64,000 nucleotides of DNA from Echria macrotheca (lineage: Eukaryota > Ascomycota > Sordariomycetes > Sordariales > Schizotheciaceae). The notes under the pieces are model-generated. The model worked only from the letters and a program-made list of their open reading frames with translations, was not told where the DNA came from and did not search any database. A program made the position numbers and the translations under genes. Below, piece after piece: positions 1 to 9,882 of this stretch. The DNA is taken from positions 1,550,001 through 1,614,000 of the forward strand of contig MU839834.1 in assembly GCA_030411725.1 (NCBI GenBank). Reading direction: 5' to 3'. The first letter of the stretch is position 1, and the number at the start of each line of letters is the position of its first letter.

Positions 1-1742
1 AACTCCATCCAGCACCAGGAAAGGTCGAACTTGTCGTCCGATGCTGGATACTGTTGTCAAGAGAAGCTCCTGGAACAGCCCGGTGCTCTTCCGTAAGCAA
101 ACAAATCCCGAGAAGCTGTCGGGCGCCGCGTCATACAAAGCAGCCTCGCCGACGCCAATACCGGAGCTTGCCAGTTTGCCGCCATTGCTTAGCTGTCAAC
201 TGCCAGGCAGTTACACTAAAGTCAACGTTATCCAGTCGCAGCCTGATGGCGGATTGCCCCTCCCCCGCGATCACCCCGCCATCAGGGGTCCGAAACTGAA
301 AGTGAAATTCCACTTTTCACGCTTTTGGGGTGAAATTGAAAATGAAATTTCTTAAAGCAGAGGTAGTTACCTCAGGGCACGCAAGGCCACACCACGCCAC
401 ATGCACACAAGGCCTAGTCGCAGCGATCTAACCGCCCCGCCAGACCTGGCCCGTTTGTTAGCCCGAAATAGTACAACCTTTATTAATGGGAGATGCGAAT
501 TGAATTTTATACCTAACTTTACTCTCCCTCTTTCTCACTTCTTGAAGAAGCACAACTACCAGGTCATTTGATACCGAACATCTGGAGTTCGATGAGGCCG
601 CGAAGCTCAGTCGAACTGGTGAGAGCCCTTCCCAAATGATTACTAAGAGTCCGTCGATTTAACAGAGCATATAGTCGATCTAACCAGCCTGGAAGATTGG
701 AACCAAAAGGTGGAATTCCTGTGTCGCTGTCGGGGCTTCTATGTTTTTCTGGTCGTCCGCGACCCACCTGGCTGCAGCATCCACCAATTATAGGTCAGCG
801 CACGGACCCCTTATCAGTCCTTTTATCTTGGTGACCCGCGTACCAGCCACTAGATCGCGAGGTCAACTTTGATGATAAATACTTTTACACATATACCCTC
901 GTCCCTTGCCCCTTGCCACGGTTCTGCCTTTCCTACTCCTATCATTTCCTCTGGCTTTGCGTTGCTTAGCCAGTGGCAAAAATGCCGCACTCAAGCTCAG
1001 ACGCGCAACGTACTGTGTAATGCAGCGCATGACCCGCCACCCTCGACGCCGGCATTGGAGGGACGGATCAACCTCGTTGGCACGAGTCTCGCAAGTATTT
1101 ATGGAATGAGTCAGCAAGTGGCAAGGTGGTGTGCAGCAGGTTAAAGTGGCAAATAAAATCGGGAAGAATAAAGCAACCATGTATCCCAGGCCCTTCAACT
1201 AAACAAAGATATAAAAAAAATAGTACGGTATAAGAGAGGGGGAGAGAGTATGGGAGTAGTTAAGGTTAATTCCATGTAGATATATTATTGAAAATACGTA
1301 GATGCTGTGTAACGACCTGTATGACCCTAACCCTGCGGAGGTTCTTGACTGTGGTCACAGAGGTAAGAAGTGTCAGGTGCAAAGGTAGGTAGAAGGTGCT
1401 GATGATCACACAGATCGTAAGCAGTCGAAAGATGCTTCAGTGCAAAGGTGCAAAGTAGTGTTATTATCGTTACTGCTACCATAAGGAAATCCATGGCCAG
1501 GACCGGTCCTATATATCCTTGTGAAATCCGTGGACCCGTGGACCCGTGGACCCGGCCCCGAGTCCTCGGGTCCCTGGGTCCTTTCTTACTGGCTGTCGTG
1601 CTCCCAGGACCCGAGCATTGTACCCACTTCCCCTGGGTCCTTCCTGATTGGCTGTCCCGACCCACTTCGTGCCTGAGGCCCCCATGGCCCCACCACGGGT
1701 CGTGACATGCTGCTCTCTTTAGCACAGGATCTAAGAATACAT
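1..1742. other. intergenic, no convincing gene
   Basis: No reading frame here has recognisable domains or plausible exon structure. Two local structures are visible. One is a repeat core at 252-297 that recurs inverted at 6811-6849. The other is a GGACCC/GGGTCC-rich patch at 1528-1660, which includes tandem 9-mers (CCGTGGACC type) and a duplicated segment reading CTGGGTCCTT...GGCTGTC. The rest is unremarkable. The end nearest 1742 is the 3' flank of the kinase-WD40 gene. Confidence 0.6.
252..297 (+). repeat. dispersed repeat core, copy 1
   Basis: About 45 bp (ATTGCCCCTCCCCCGCGA..., CACCCCGC..., ending GGGGTCCGAAA) match the reverse complement of 6811-6849 closely, with a 6-nt length difference. 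Looser similarity, rich in GTGAAATT-like words, continues to about 345. The two copies are inverted and lie on either side of the kinase-WD40 and HeLo genes. It may be a remnant of a mobile element end; the family is not recognised. Confidence 0.5.
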
Positions 1743-3561
1743 TCAGGCTACCGCTAAGACAGCATTACCGTGGCCCTTGAGGGTCGATACGTACGCGCCC
1801 GTTGCTGGATCCCAGATCTTGATTGTCTTGTCGTCTGAGCCTGACGCGAGCCGGGCCATATCGGGCGACCAGGCTACCGAATAGACAGCACCACCGTGGC
1901 CCTTGAGGGTCGATACGCACGCGCCCGTGGCTGGATCCCAGATCTTGATTGTCTTGTCGTATGAGCCTGACGCGAGCCGGGCCATATCGGGCGACCAGGC
2001 TACCGACCAGACAGCACCACTGTGGCCCTTAAGGGTCGATACGTATGCGCCCGTTGCTGGATCCCAGATCTTGATTGTGTTGTCGTATGAGCCTGACGCG
2101 AGGAGTGGCGGGTTCTTGATTGCTCTTGTTAGCTTAGGTTGCTCAATATAAACAACTTTTAGCTTGTTGCTGCTATTTGGCTGAGGCGTAGGAACATCCG
2201 GATTTTGACCTCCCCTAAGGGTTAAAGCTAAATCTATTGATGATTCTGTCGCCCAGGAATTAGGACCCGGGTTAGTAACAAGGCCGGGTGTGTTAATGCT
2301 GGATCGTATGCTAACCATGGGAAGTTAGCCTCGCTACAAGCGGGTCAAGGCAGGAGCGCGAGGAGGAGAAGGAGACGAAAACAAGGGAAAGATATGCTGT
2401 CTACCTTGGTGTAGGCGTCTTCGAGGGGGCGAGCTTCAATCCAGAGGGCTTGCATGGCTGGACCCACGCATGTTCCAGGGCTTTGCTCGGAGTCAGGCGA
2501 TGTTCGGGTGTCGGCTTCATCAGAGCACAGATTAAAGACTCAGCAATATCGCTGGAACCATGTTGTGCCAGCGCTTGGAATTTCCACGAGTCGGGCCTTA
2601 TCATGTAGTTGATCAAGGCGTCCAAGGAAGGGAAGGCGGCCGTCGTGGTGAGCATGCGGTGCGCCATCTCGCCAAGGGACCACATGTCGCAAGCTTGATT
2701 GTTGATCTGGGCCCCGCTTTTGGAGTGAACGAGCTCGGGCGCCATATACTCCCTAGTGCCCTTGACTGTCGATAGCATCTCGGTTGGTGATTTGATGCGC
2801 TTGCTGATGCCAAAGTCGCTTAGCTTAACCCACCAATCTTTCTGGGGCGGTTGCGACTTGATCAATACGTTCTACCGGCTCCTTTTAGTCGGTCTGCGAA
2901 CAGGCCTGGGGAGAGAGGGGGTAGGCACCTACTCCTGGCTTGATGTCACGGTGGGCGAAGCCCTCGCGGTGCATGTGGTGCAGTCCCTGTAACACCTGGT
3001 AGATGACTGAACGGACATGGACCTCGGGCATTGGCCCGGTTTTGGACATGTACTTTTGGAGGTCGCCTTGGGGGAAGTATTCCATGGCGATGAATAGATG
3101 ATCGTCTGTATCATACCAACCTAGGAGCTTAACGAAGTACTTGGAGTACTGTTGCAAAGGTGAAGTGTTAGCATCTCTCCCAGCCCCCTTATACAAGGTC
3201 TTTCTACCAGCTATGTACTTACTCGTCTGTGGGAGAACTTGGCAATAACCTCGAGCTCGGTCACGTAGTCGAAGTACTTAGTTTGTGGTCGGGCAATCTT
3301 CTTGACGGCGCGTAGCCTTTGGCCAGGGTTCCCTTCAGCGCAGCGCTGGAGTGAGACTTCGCCGAAGCCGCCGCTAGCCAGCGGTCCGGCCTCTTCCCAG
3401 TGCTCGGACCGCTGGTTAGGTCGCCCGTGCTCCTCGCCATCTGAGTCGTCGAAATAATGGATCGTGAATTTTTTATCAAAGCTCGTCTCGAGCTTATTGT
3501 CCCGGACGAGGTCAGGAATGTGCGACATGGCAGCGGCGCGCTGGGGCCGCGTTAGCGCCAA
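1743..3561 (-). CDS. Ser/Thr protein kinase fused to WD40 repeats
   Basis: Proposed exons on the minus strand are 3561-3223, 3148-2933, 2871-2405 and 2310-1743, giving 529 residues. The kinase domain is complete: glycine loop ASGGFGEV (about 62-69), AVKK lysine (about 87), HRDIKPGN catalytic loop (about 179-186), SDFG (about 203-206) and GTREYMAPE (about 223-231). A kinase-only reading stops at 2401. However, a GT at 2404, a GCTAAC branch site near 2325 and a TTAG acceptor at 2311 form a 94-nt intron that joins the kinase in frame to a linker and WD40 repeats at 411-452, 453-494 and 495-529. Kinase-WD40 fusions are known, for example bacterial PkwA, and WD40 repeats of this type end fungal NLR proteins of the HET-E/D/R class. 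Three repeats are too few for a propeller, so the array may have contracted or ended early. The fusion is an inference; two separate genes are possible. The HeLo-pseudokinase gene lies 528 bp upstream on the same strand. Confidence 0.75.
1746..2102 (-). repeat. three tandem 126-bp WD40 units
   Basis: Units are 2102-1977, 1976-1851 and 1850-1746 (the last cut short by the stop at 1743-1745). Each encodes 42 residues of the form LASGS-x-D-x-TIKIWDPATGA, and the DNA is nearly identical between units. Protein differences fall at unit positions 6 (Y/Y/D), 8 (N/K/K), 20 (Y/C/Y), 28-29 (SG/GG/GN) and 32-33 (WS/YS/LA). High DNA identity with scattered variable positions is typical of fungal HNWD-type repeats that recombine and evolve in concert. 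The stop occupies the place of the Trp codon of the SVAWSPD motif. Confidence 0.9.
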
Positions 3562-4089
3562 GGTGGTCAGGCAGGATTTAGAAACGAAGACGCCGAGAAG
3601 GAGCGGAGGCCTGATGCGGGGTTGTTAGACTTACCGTCAGATGCCCCCCTTTACGCAACCGTCCATCTAGAACTAGCTGCAGAAACTATGAAATAGTGGA
3701 GTAGATGCATTAAAAAGAAAGCCGTTTTGTACCAAAATCTGGGAAATCTGACCGCGAAACCGGTTACATTAGCTAGGCAAATTGCATTAAAGGGGAGCTG
3801 CGTTTAGAGGGCGCCCGACTGTCCGCACAGACATACACCTCTTCTCCTAATCCGCAGGTAGCCTTGTTCTTCTCCTCGCCAACAAGATATATCTCCGATA
3901 CATCTCTCTGCTTTGTTATGGCAGATAGAGCACCGACAGACACATTATTCCACAAGCCTGTCCGATCGAACGCAGGATGCGAGGAAAGAGATGAGAAACG
4001 TGGTGGTAAACTCCTTGTGTAGACCTTATCTGCCGTGACTCCCCGACATCTGCTTGGGACAATATGCCACGGCTGACCTCGGCCGCATC
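3562..4089. other. intergenic between kinase-WD40 and HeLo genes
   Basis: This 528-bp spacer holds no coding exon that I can support. It serves as the promoter region of the kinase-WD40 gene and the 3' flank of the HeLo-pseudokinase gene. No clear regulatory motif stands out. Confidence 0.5.
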
Positions 4090-5742
4090 CTAGACGGTTA
4101 TCTCACCAAGCCTCATGACTACTTTTTCAATGTACCGAACTCCTACCGCCACGCCATCTTCATCTTGGAATGCCTTCTCGTCCCCAAAATCGAGATTGTC
4201 CCTGTCCAGGCACGTCAGACACGTCTCGACTATCTTGGCGTACACGGTACCCATCCTGCGCCGCAACAAGCCCCTAGCTAGCCGCAGTAAGAGGTGGTCC
4301 TTAACTCGCTCTGGATCTTTGAGTAGCTCCGGACCGCTCATTTTACCGTCCGGTACGCCTAGTCCCGGCCCTACCAAAGGCACGCCTGAGCCGGCTCGAC
4401 AGTCGACAAAGTTCTCCCACAGGCCCATCTCGAGCAGGCAGACGCCCAGGCTATAGATATCGTGGCGCATCTCGTAATCGACCTGGAGCGACCGTCCCTG
4501 CCGCTGCGGATGCCGGTAAAGGTTCTTCTCCCAGTCGTCATCCCCCACACGGCACGACTTGCCCTCGGCTTCACGGAGCACGTCGAAGCCGACGAGCGCA
4601 ACAGTCTCGCTTGCTACTACCTCGGTATCTTCGCCTCCCTCGCCTAGTCTGCTCCCGGGTGGAATGGAGTGGCAGAGGAGGATCGTCTCTGGTCGGATAT
4701 TTTTGTGAACGTAACCATAGAGGTGGACGTAGCTGACAGCCGCCGCTATCTGCCTTGCCAAGACGAAGCGCTCTGATAGCGAGTTATGGGCGCGGTCCGC
4801 CCCACCGAGAAGGCGGCCCCGCAGACTCTCCACATGTGGGTGGGTTACTGGGAGGCGGAAGATGAAGCCGAGGCCGGCGGGAAGTACGGGTCTGGCTCCC
4901 CCTCCTGCCACCATCACCGCCGCCGCCGCTGCCGCCACCGCGGTCCCGTCTCCCTCCTCTTCCCTCAAGACGCCCTTGCACTCGAGCAGGCCGAAGGTAG
5001 AGGAGTTGGTGTAGCGCAGGCTCCGGGCGAAGTTGCGGATGTCACGGGTCATGGTGTTTACCGAGGATCGCGACGCACAGGTGATGGGGTCTAGCAGGAC
5101 GCTCTGCTTGTTGTCGGCACGCTGGATGGTACTGGCCGTGCTGAAAGGAATCTGGCGGATGCTCTCGGCTACTAGACCCTTCCACGAGAAGTAGATTTTG
5201 GAGCCGCCTGTGTCGTCGGCCCTGTCCGAGTTGATGGCGCGGCGCATGGACCGAGCGGCCGATAGGGGCATTGAGAGCCCTTCGCGCCCCGAGTCGACCC
5301 GCGGCTTGGTGACGTCGAGCAGGCTGTCGACTTGGGGGTCGGCAATCCGCAGCAGGAGAAACCAGCTCGGGTCGAATATTTGCTGCCATGTTTCAAGCTC
5401 GGAAATGGCTTCTGCGAGAGCCTCCTTGACGATCGGGTACTTCCACCGCTTGTCAATCACGCTCTCCAGCCTGGAGACGGCTGCTTTTAATTTAACGACC
5501 ACCATTTCAAGGGACCGTTGCTGGACGGCACGTTGACGACCGTCGAGGAGCGGTTCCATTTTGCGTACCATCTGAATCTGATCCTCGATCCGCAGCCAAC
5601 GGGCCTCAAGGCGACAGATGTACTCGTCAAGTTGGCTGCTGGCGTACCTGAAGGCTTCGCATGTCTCGATAAGCTTCTTCCCCCATTTCCAGCAGACGTC
5701 GACGACCCCAACGATACCGAGAACGCCGATGACCTCGGCCAT
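4090..5742 (-). CDS. HeLo-domain protein with C-terminal pseudokinase
   Basis: An intronless frame of 550 residues if started at MAEVIG (5742); an upstream in-frame Met at 5805 adds 21 residues that do not resemble the family start. Residues 1 to about 210 resemble the HeLo/het-s-LopB region: a hydrophobic N-terminal segment (VIGVLGIVGVVDVCW) followed by amphipathic helices. Residues from about 245 on are kinase-like. The catalytic-loop HRDLKPEN position reads HKNIRPET (about 346-353), the DFG position reads GFD (about 385-387) and there is no glycine loop, so catalysis is unlikely. DIYSLGVCLLEMGLW (about 428-442) is the conserved C-lobe F-helix. HeLo and the related HeLo-like domains form membrane-active helical bundles in fungal programmed cell death. 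The layout recalls MLKL (helical bundle plus pseudokinase). The cell-death role here is inferred from family and context. The kinase-WD40 gene lies downstream on the same strand. Confidence 0.85.
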   Translation of the reverse strand: MAEVIGVLGIVGVVDVCWKWGKKLIETCEAFRYASSQLDEYICRLEARWLRIEDQIQMVRKMEPLLDGRQRAVQQRSLEMVVVKLKAAVSRLESVIDKRWKYPIVKEALAEAISELETWQQIFDPSWFLLLRIADPQVDSLLDVTKPRVDSGREGLSMPLSAARSMRRAINSDRADDTGGSKIYFSWKGLVAESIRQIPFSTASTIQRADNKQSVLLDPITCASRSSVNTMTRDIRNFARSLRYTNSSTFGLLECKGVLREEEGDGTAVAAAAAAVMVAGGGARPVLPAGLGFIFRLPVTHPHVESLRGRLLGGADRAHNSLSERFVLARQIAAAVSYVHLYGYVHKNIRPETILLCHSIPPGSRLGEGGEDTEVVASETVALVGFDVLREAEGKSCRVGDDDWEKNLYRHPQRQGRSLQVDYEMRHDIYSLGVCLLEMGLWENFVDCRAGSGVPLVGPGLGVPDGKMSGPELLKDPERVKDHLLLRLARGLLRRRMGTVYAKIVETCLTCLDRDNLDFGDEKAFQDEDGVAVGVRYIEKVVMRLGEITV

Positions 5743-6810
5743 GCTTGCACCTTGGGGAGCGGTTAGTCGATAGCTGTAAGGCAGGCCTGATGCGATCAAC
5801 AGCAACCAAGTACCGCTGCGGGTTATTACGCCGAGGCAAAGTAATCAAGGCTTGTAAGAGAATGTGCTCTTGGTTCGGCTGACTCCTGTGGGAAATAAAT
5901 ACGCGATTTACACAGCTCGATCTGCTTTCTTCCGAGATGGGCTGAGAGTTTCGGGTGTCTTTGTTAGGCACCACTAGCACCTACCCCACACGAAGGCTGC
6001 CAAACAGATTGTCAAAGGAGGGTACCAGCCACGAAGTGGCTGTACGTGGCTGACGACACACAAAAGATGGTCTCGGCCATCCTAGAGAACAGAAGCAATC
6101 ACAACCGTCTTCCTCTTTCTGACCGCCCTGGCAGTGATCACCGCAGTGGCGCAGCGTTTCTGACACAGATCTTATCGGGGCTAGTCAGAATTGGCATCCA
6201 TGACGGCAACACATGTGCTCACTCTTGTGGCTCGCGGGTTATACATATACCCGTGTTCCGACCATGGTGACAGCGACCTGAAAGATCGGGACTGAATCTC
6301 TTGTAGCGCTAATGACCGGAAATATGTACTTCTAGATTAGGATCTGATGACAGCTCAAAACCACACGTTGGGCGATAGCGTAAAAGTCTAACGGCTAGTA
6401 TTTTCTTGACTACCGCTTTAGTATTTTCTGAACAAACTCGACGTATACGAGCCGGTGAGCCTGCGCTTCAAGTGTACCACAGCGGTATACGCTTAATTTA
6501 TTGTGTAAATGTAGTAGAATTTGAGAGATACAAACAGTCCGCCAAAAAATACTTATCGAGGGTATTTTGGGGTGCTTGCAGCCTCGCCGGAGCTGCAGAT
6601 CCACCGGAACTCGATGATGAGGATGAGGATGAGGATGATGAGGATGACGAGGATTTGGACCCGAACACAGTGCTTGGCTTTTTATCCCCGTCCAACTTCA
6701 TAGGGTTCCGAAATCGAAATGGTGAAAGGCATCTGATAGGTGAAATGTCACTGCGCGTTCTGCGGTGGGTGAAAAAAGTGAAATTCTGAAAAAATCCATC
6801 GTGAATTGAA

Positions 6811-6849
6811 ATTTCGGAACCGCGGGGTGGTCGCGGGAGAGGGGCAATG
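6811..6849 (-). repeat. dispersed repeat core, copy 2
   Basis: The reverse complement of this stretch matches 252-297 (CCCCTC-CCCGCGA-CACCCCGC-TCCGAAA). It directly abuts the outer end of the left arm of the inverted-repeat element, so the core may belong to that element. The flanking 6700-6810 is rich in GTGAAA words, as is 298-350 next to copy 1. Confidence 0.5.
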
Positions 6850-7475
6850 GGTGCTTGGCAGCTGGCGGGAGCCCTTGTCGCCGACCCGATTAAAATGACG
6901 GTGCGTGCCATTAGAATGACGGTGCGTGCCATTAGAATGACGGTGTCTAACCCGTTTTGGATGAGGCATACGGTCGACGCGCAAAGGCCTAGTGACGGCT
7001 TCCACAGAGCCAACAAGTCGTGCCATCGCCAGTAAGCCTACCTATTTACCTCCTTGCTTATCTACCTGCTTACCTACCTGCTGTTTCCAACCTATTTTTT
7101 TGTTGTTTTGAGGCCTATGTGTGCGATGCGCGGGGCCTCGGTAACCTACACAGTACCTCGCATTACGTGACCTACCTACTAGTTGCACGTGCAGTCTGTC
7201 ACTCGTCATGCCCTTGACCTTTACTACCTGCTTCCTCAGACTTGTGAAATCTGGATCTTGCGTACTGGAATAACTATATTGCAGAAGAATTAATTTATTA
7301 GACTATCTACTTATTTATTAACCTGAACTTTGGAATGCTGTGTTTGAAAGCTTGGTGGTTGATGGGCTTACGCCAAAAGCGGTTAGACACCGTCATTCTA
7401 TTGGGGCACACCGTCATTTTAATCGGGTCGCTTGTCGCGTGCCAGCGGCCAAGCCACCAACGCCACCACCGTCCA
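6846..7475. mobile_element. inverted-repeat element, MITE-like
   Basis: The left arm (about 6846-6960) and right arm (about 7373-7475) are inverted copies. Shared landmarks from outside inwards are GCCAGC-GCCAAGC, CGACCCGATTAAAATGACGG, ATTAGAATGACGGTGT or the close variant ATAGAATGACGGTGT, CTAAC and a terminal TTTTGG. The left arm has three 21-bp units (6889-6909, 6910-6930, 6931-6951) where the right arm has two. The roughly 410-bp interior has no coding potential. The size and layout fit a non-autonomous DNA transposon or solo foldback. No target-site duplication was identified and the family is unknown. Confidence 0.5.
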
Positions 7476-8492
7476 GCTGGGTCGTCTTGTTTCTGACAAA
7501 TGCACAGAAGCACAGCGCCAAGGTGTCCAGCACTCTAAATGCAACATCACCAACATCAACATCCAGAGTCGTGATGTCTATCGTAATTCCCGGTTGTCCA
7601 ACCCCATTCCAGGACATCGCCGTCGAGTAACTGGGCACAAATGTCTCGTTTAGAGTGGACAAACCAAATCCGACGTACCCCAAAAGTCAACACAGCTCTC
7701 GCAAACCCGCATTAGGCATGTCAATCATCGGGTGTTAGAGATTGCCAAGCCTCCGCGGGAGCGCATGATGATGGACTGTCAACCAGCGACGGCGCCGGTC
7801 GGCGATAAACTGCGTTTCAGATTCAAGGAGGAATGTCCCGCTGGCCACAAGCCAGCTTTTTCTAGCTGCAGTGTAGGTCCCTTGATTCGCTCGCCACTCC
7901 ACAGGTCCAAAATGAGGATGTTCTGCTCTCTTGGAGTACAACTGCCCATACGGAAGCGGCAAGCCGAGGTGTTTGGTAGGAAGAGAAAAAAAAAGGGCCA
8001 AGCAAAAGCTACTAGCCGGCAGATCTGCGCATGTCACGTCGGGAACCACCTCCTCCTTATTACCCACTATACCCACTCTCTCACTCTCTCACTCTCCCCC
8101 CAGGCATCTCGCATTTCACCACAAGGGTACAATAGCTGTCAGCTCCACGCCCATCAAACCGGCGCCCCCATGCCGCGGCGCATGAACCAAGTGCCCCGAT
8201 GAGCGGCCGGTTGGCGCCAAAGCTTGTCAATCAGAGATCTTCGGATCCCGTCCCTTTCGTTTCTCGAGTGTCTTGGCATGGCGCCTACTACCGGACGGTT
8301 ATTATGTCGAGCCGGCTATGTTGTGTCTGGGGGGTTTTGTCTCTTTGCTCATTTATTCCATTCTCGCTCTCTCTTTTTGGTCCCTACGTACACTCAGTTC
8401 TTGTCGTGTGCGTAGACATTCTTTTTTTTCTCTTTTTCGTTCAGACCTAAGTTGGGTCTGCTTTCCCCCCTGAACCCCCTTTTCTCGCCGCC

Positions 8493-9882
8493 ATGAAGCT
8501 GCTGAGTCTGGCCACGGCCGCGGCATCAGCAGGACTGGTCGCCGCCGCGCCTGCACCCGTCCAGGTTGTATCTCCCGACAAGTTCGAGATCTCGGTCCTC
8601 GGCGGCGCCACGTTCCGCATCAAACAGGTGTACAATGAGCAGTTCAGCCAGATCGGAAAGGGGCCGCGTGCGCTGGCCATGACGTACCAGAAGTTTGGTC
8701 TCGAGATGCCGTCCTCACTGGTGAATTCGCTGCAGGCGGTAGCGCAGAAGATGGCCGCAGCTCAGGGGATTATTCCCAAGGGTGGCATCAAGGCGGCGGC
8801 GAACGACAGTGTCAAGGCCGGACAGGGTGTGTAGTCTACTGTTCAAGAAAGAAGGGCAAAGTTAACAGAGAACAGGCGAGGTATCCGCGACCCCCCAGCT
8901 CTTCGACGTCGAATATCTGGCCCCAGTCGAGCTCGGCACGCCCGCGCAGACGCTCATGCTCAACTTCGACACGGGCTCTTCAGATCTATGGGTTTTTAGT
9001 ACTGAGACGCCCGCGACCCAACGCAAGGGCCACGGTATCTACGATCCCAAAGCCAGCACGACGTCCAAGAACCTGACGGCCACCACGGGCGCAACCTGGA
9101 ACATAACCTACGGCGACCGCAGCTCGTCGGCCGGCAACGTGTTCACCGACGTCGTCAGCGTCGGCGGCCTGTCGGTGCCCAACCAAGCCGTCGAGTCGGC
9201 CACGCGAGTATCCGCCTCCTTCACGCAGGACAACGCCTCTTCCGGACTACTCGGGCTCGCCTTCGACGTGATCAACCAGATCCGGCCGACGCCCCAGAAG
9301 ACATTCTTCAGCAACGCCATGTCCCAGCTCGCCATGCCTTTATTCTCAGCGAACCTCAAAAAAGGCCAGGAGGGAAACTACAACTTCGGCTTCATCGACC
9401 CGACCGAATTCCACGGCGACCTGACCTTCGTGGATGTAAACACGACCCGCGGCTTCTGGCAGTTCCAAGCCTCGGGCTTCGCGCTCGAAAACACAACAAT
9501 CCAACTCCCGCACGAGGCCATCGCCGACACGGGGACCACCCTCCTCCTCCTGCCGCCGGCCATCACGACGGCGTACTACCGCCTCGTCCCCTCGGCCATG
9601 GAGGACGCCCAGTCCGGCGGCTACGTGTTCCACTGCAACGAGACGCTGCCCGATCTGACGCTCATGATCGGCACGTACGCGGCCGTCATCCCGGGACATG
9701 TGATCCAGTACGCGCCGGCGGATACTGATGATTTTGCGACGGCCAAGTGGTGCTTTGGCGGGGCGCAGAGCGGCGATGGTTTTCCGTTTGCAATTTATGG
9801 GGATATCTTTTTCAAGGCGCAGTTTACTGTTTTCCATGGCGGGGATCGGAAGCTTGGGTTTGCGCCCAAGGTTGCTGAATGA
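8493..9882 (+). CDS. secreted pepsin-like aspartic protease (A1)
   Basis: Exons 8493-8826 and 8876-9882 give 446 residues; the 49-nt intron is GTGTGT...CAG. The start has good context (GCCGCCATGAAG) and is followed by a signal peptide (about 1-19, ending AAA-PAP). A propeptide of about 80-90 residues follows. The mature enzyme carries both active-site motifs, DTGSSDLW just after the intron region and DTGTTLLL near DNA 9525-9545, and ends in GDIFFKAQFTVF, as A1 proteases do. The length fits secreted fungal pepsins of the endothiapepsin/podosporapepsin type. It should be exported and cleave proteins at acidic pH. Exact substrate and family name cannot be set from the sequence. The downstream neighbour, a hybrid histidine kinase, is convergent. 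Confidence 0.93.

Larger units (their letters stand above)
5743..8492. other. intergenic with repeats
   Basis: This is a 2.7-kb gene-free stretch. It holds the second dispersed repeat core (6811-6849), an inverted-repeat element (about 6846-7475), a GAT/GAG microsatellite (about 6614-6655), CTTACCTACCTG-type repeats (7035-7082) and a CTCTCACT-type pyrimidine tract (8075-8105) in the promoter region of the aspartic protease. A 127-codon frame at 6406-6789 overlaps the microsatellite and repeat and is not convincing. Confidence 0.55.

Noticed and set aside
1324..1334. Telomere-like CCCTAACCCT (also near 15978 and 28023)
   Set aside because: Each is under two full units and isolated, so chance is likely. 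There is no subterminal telomere array.
2401..2403. Kinase stop codon taken as the end of the gene
   Set aside because: It falls inside a well-formed intron that restores frame with the WD40 repeats. It was kept only as the alternative model.
6406..6789. 127-codon acidic open frame
   Set aside because: Its centre is a GAT/GAG microsatellite and its end overlaps GTGAAA-rich repeat DNA. No domain or splice partner is seen.
6889..6951. Three 21-bp direct repeats, CRISPR-like at first sight
   Set aside because: The units are contiguous with no spacers, lie in an inverted-repeat arm, and the genome is fungal.
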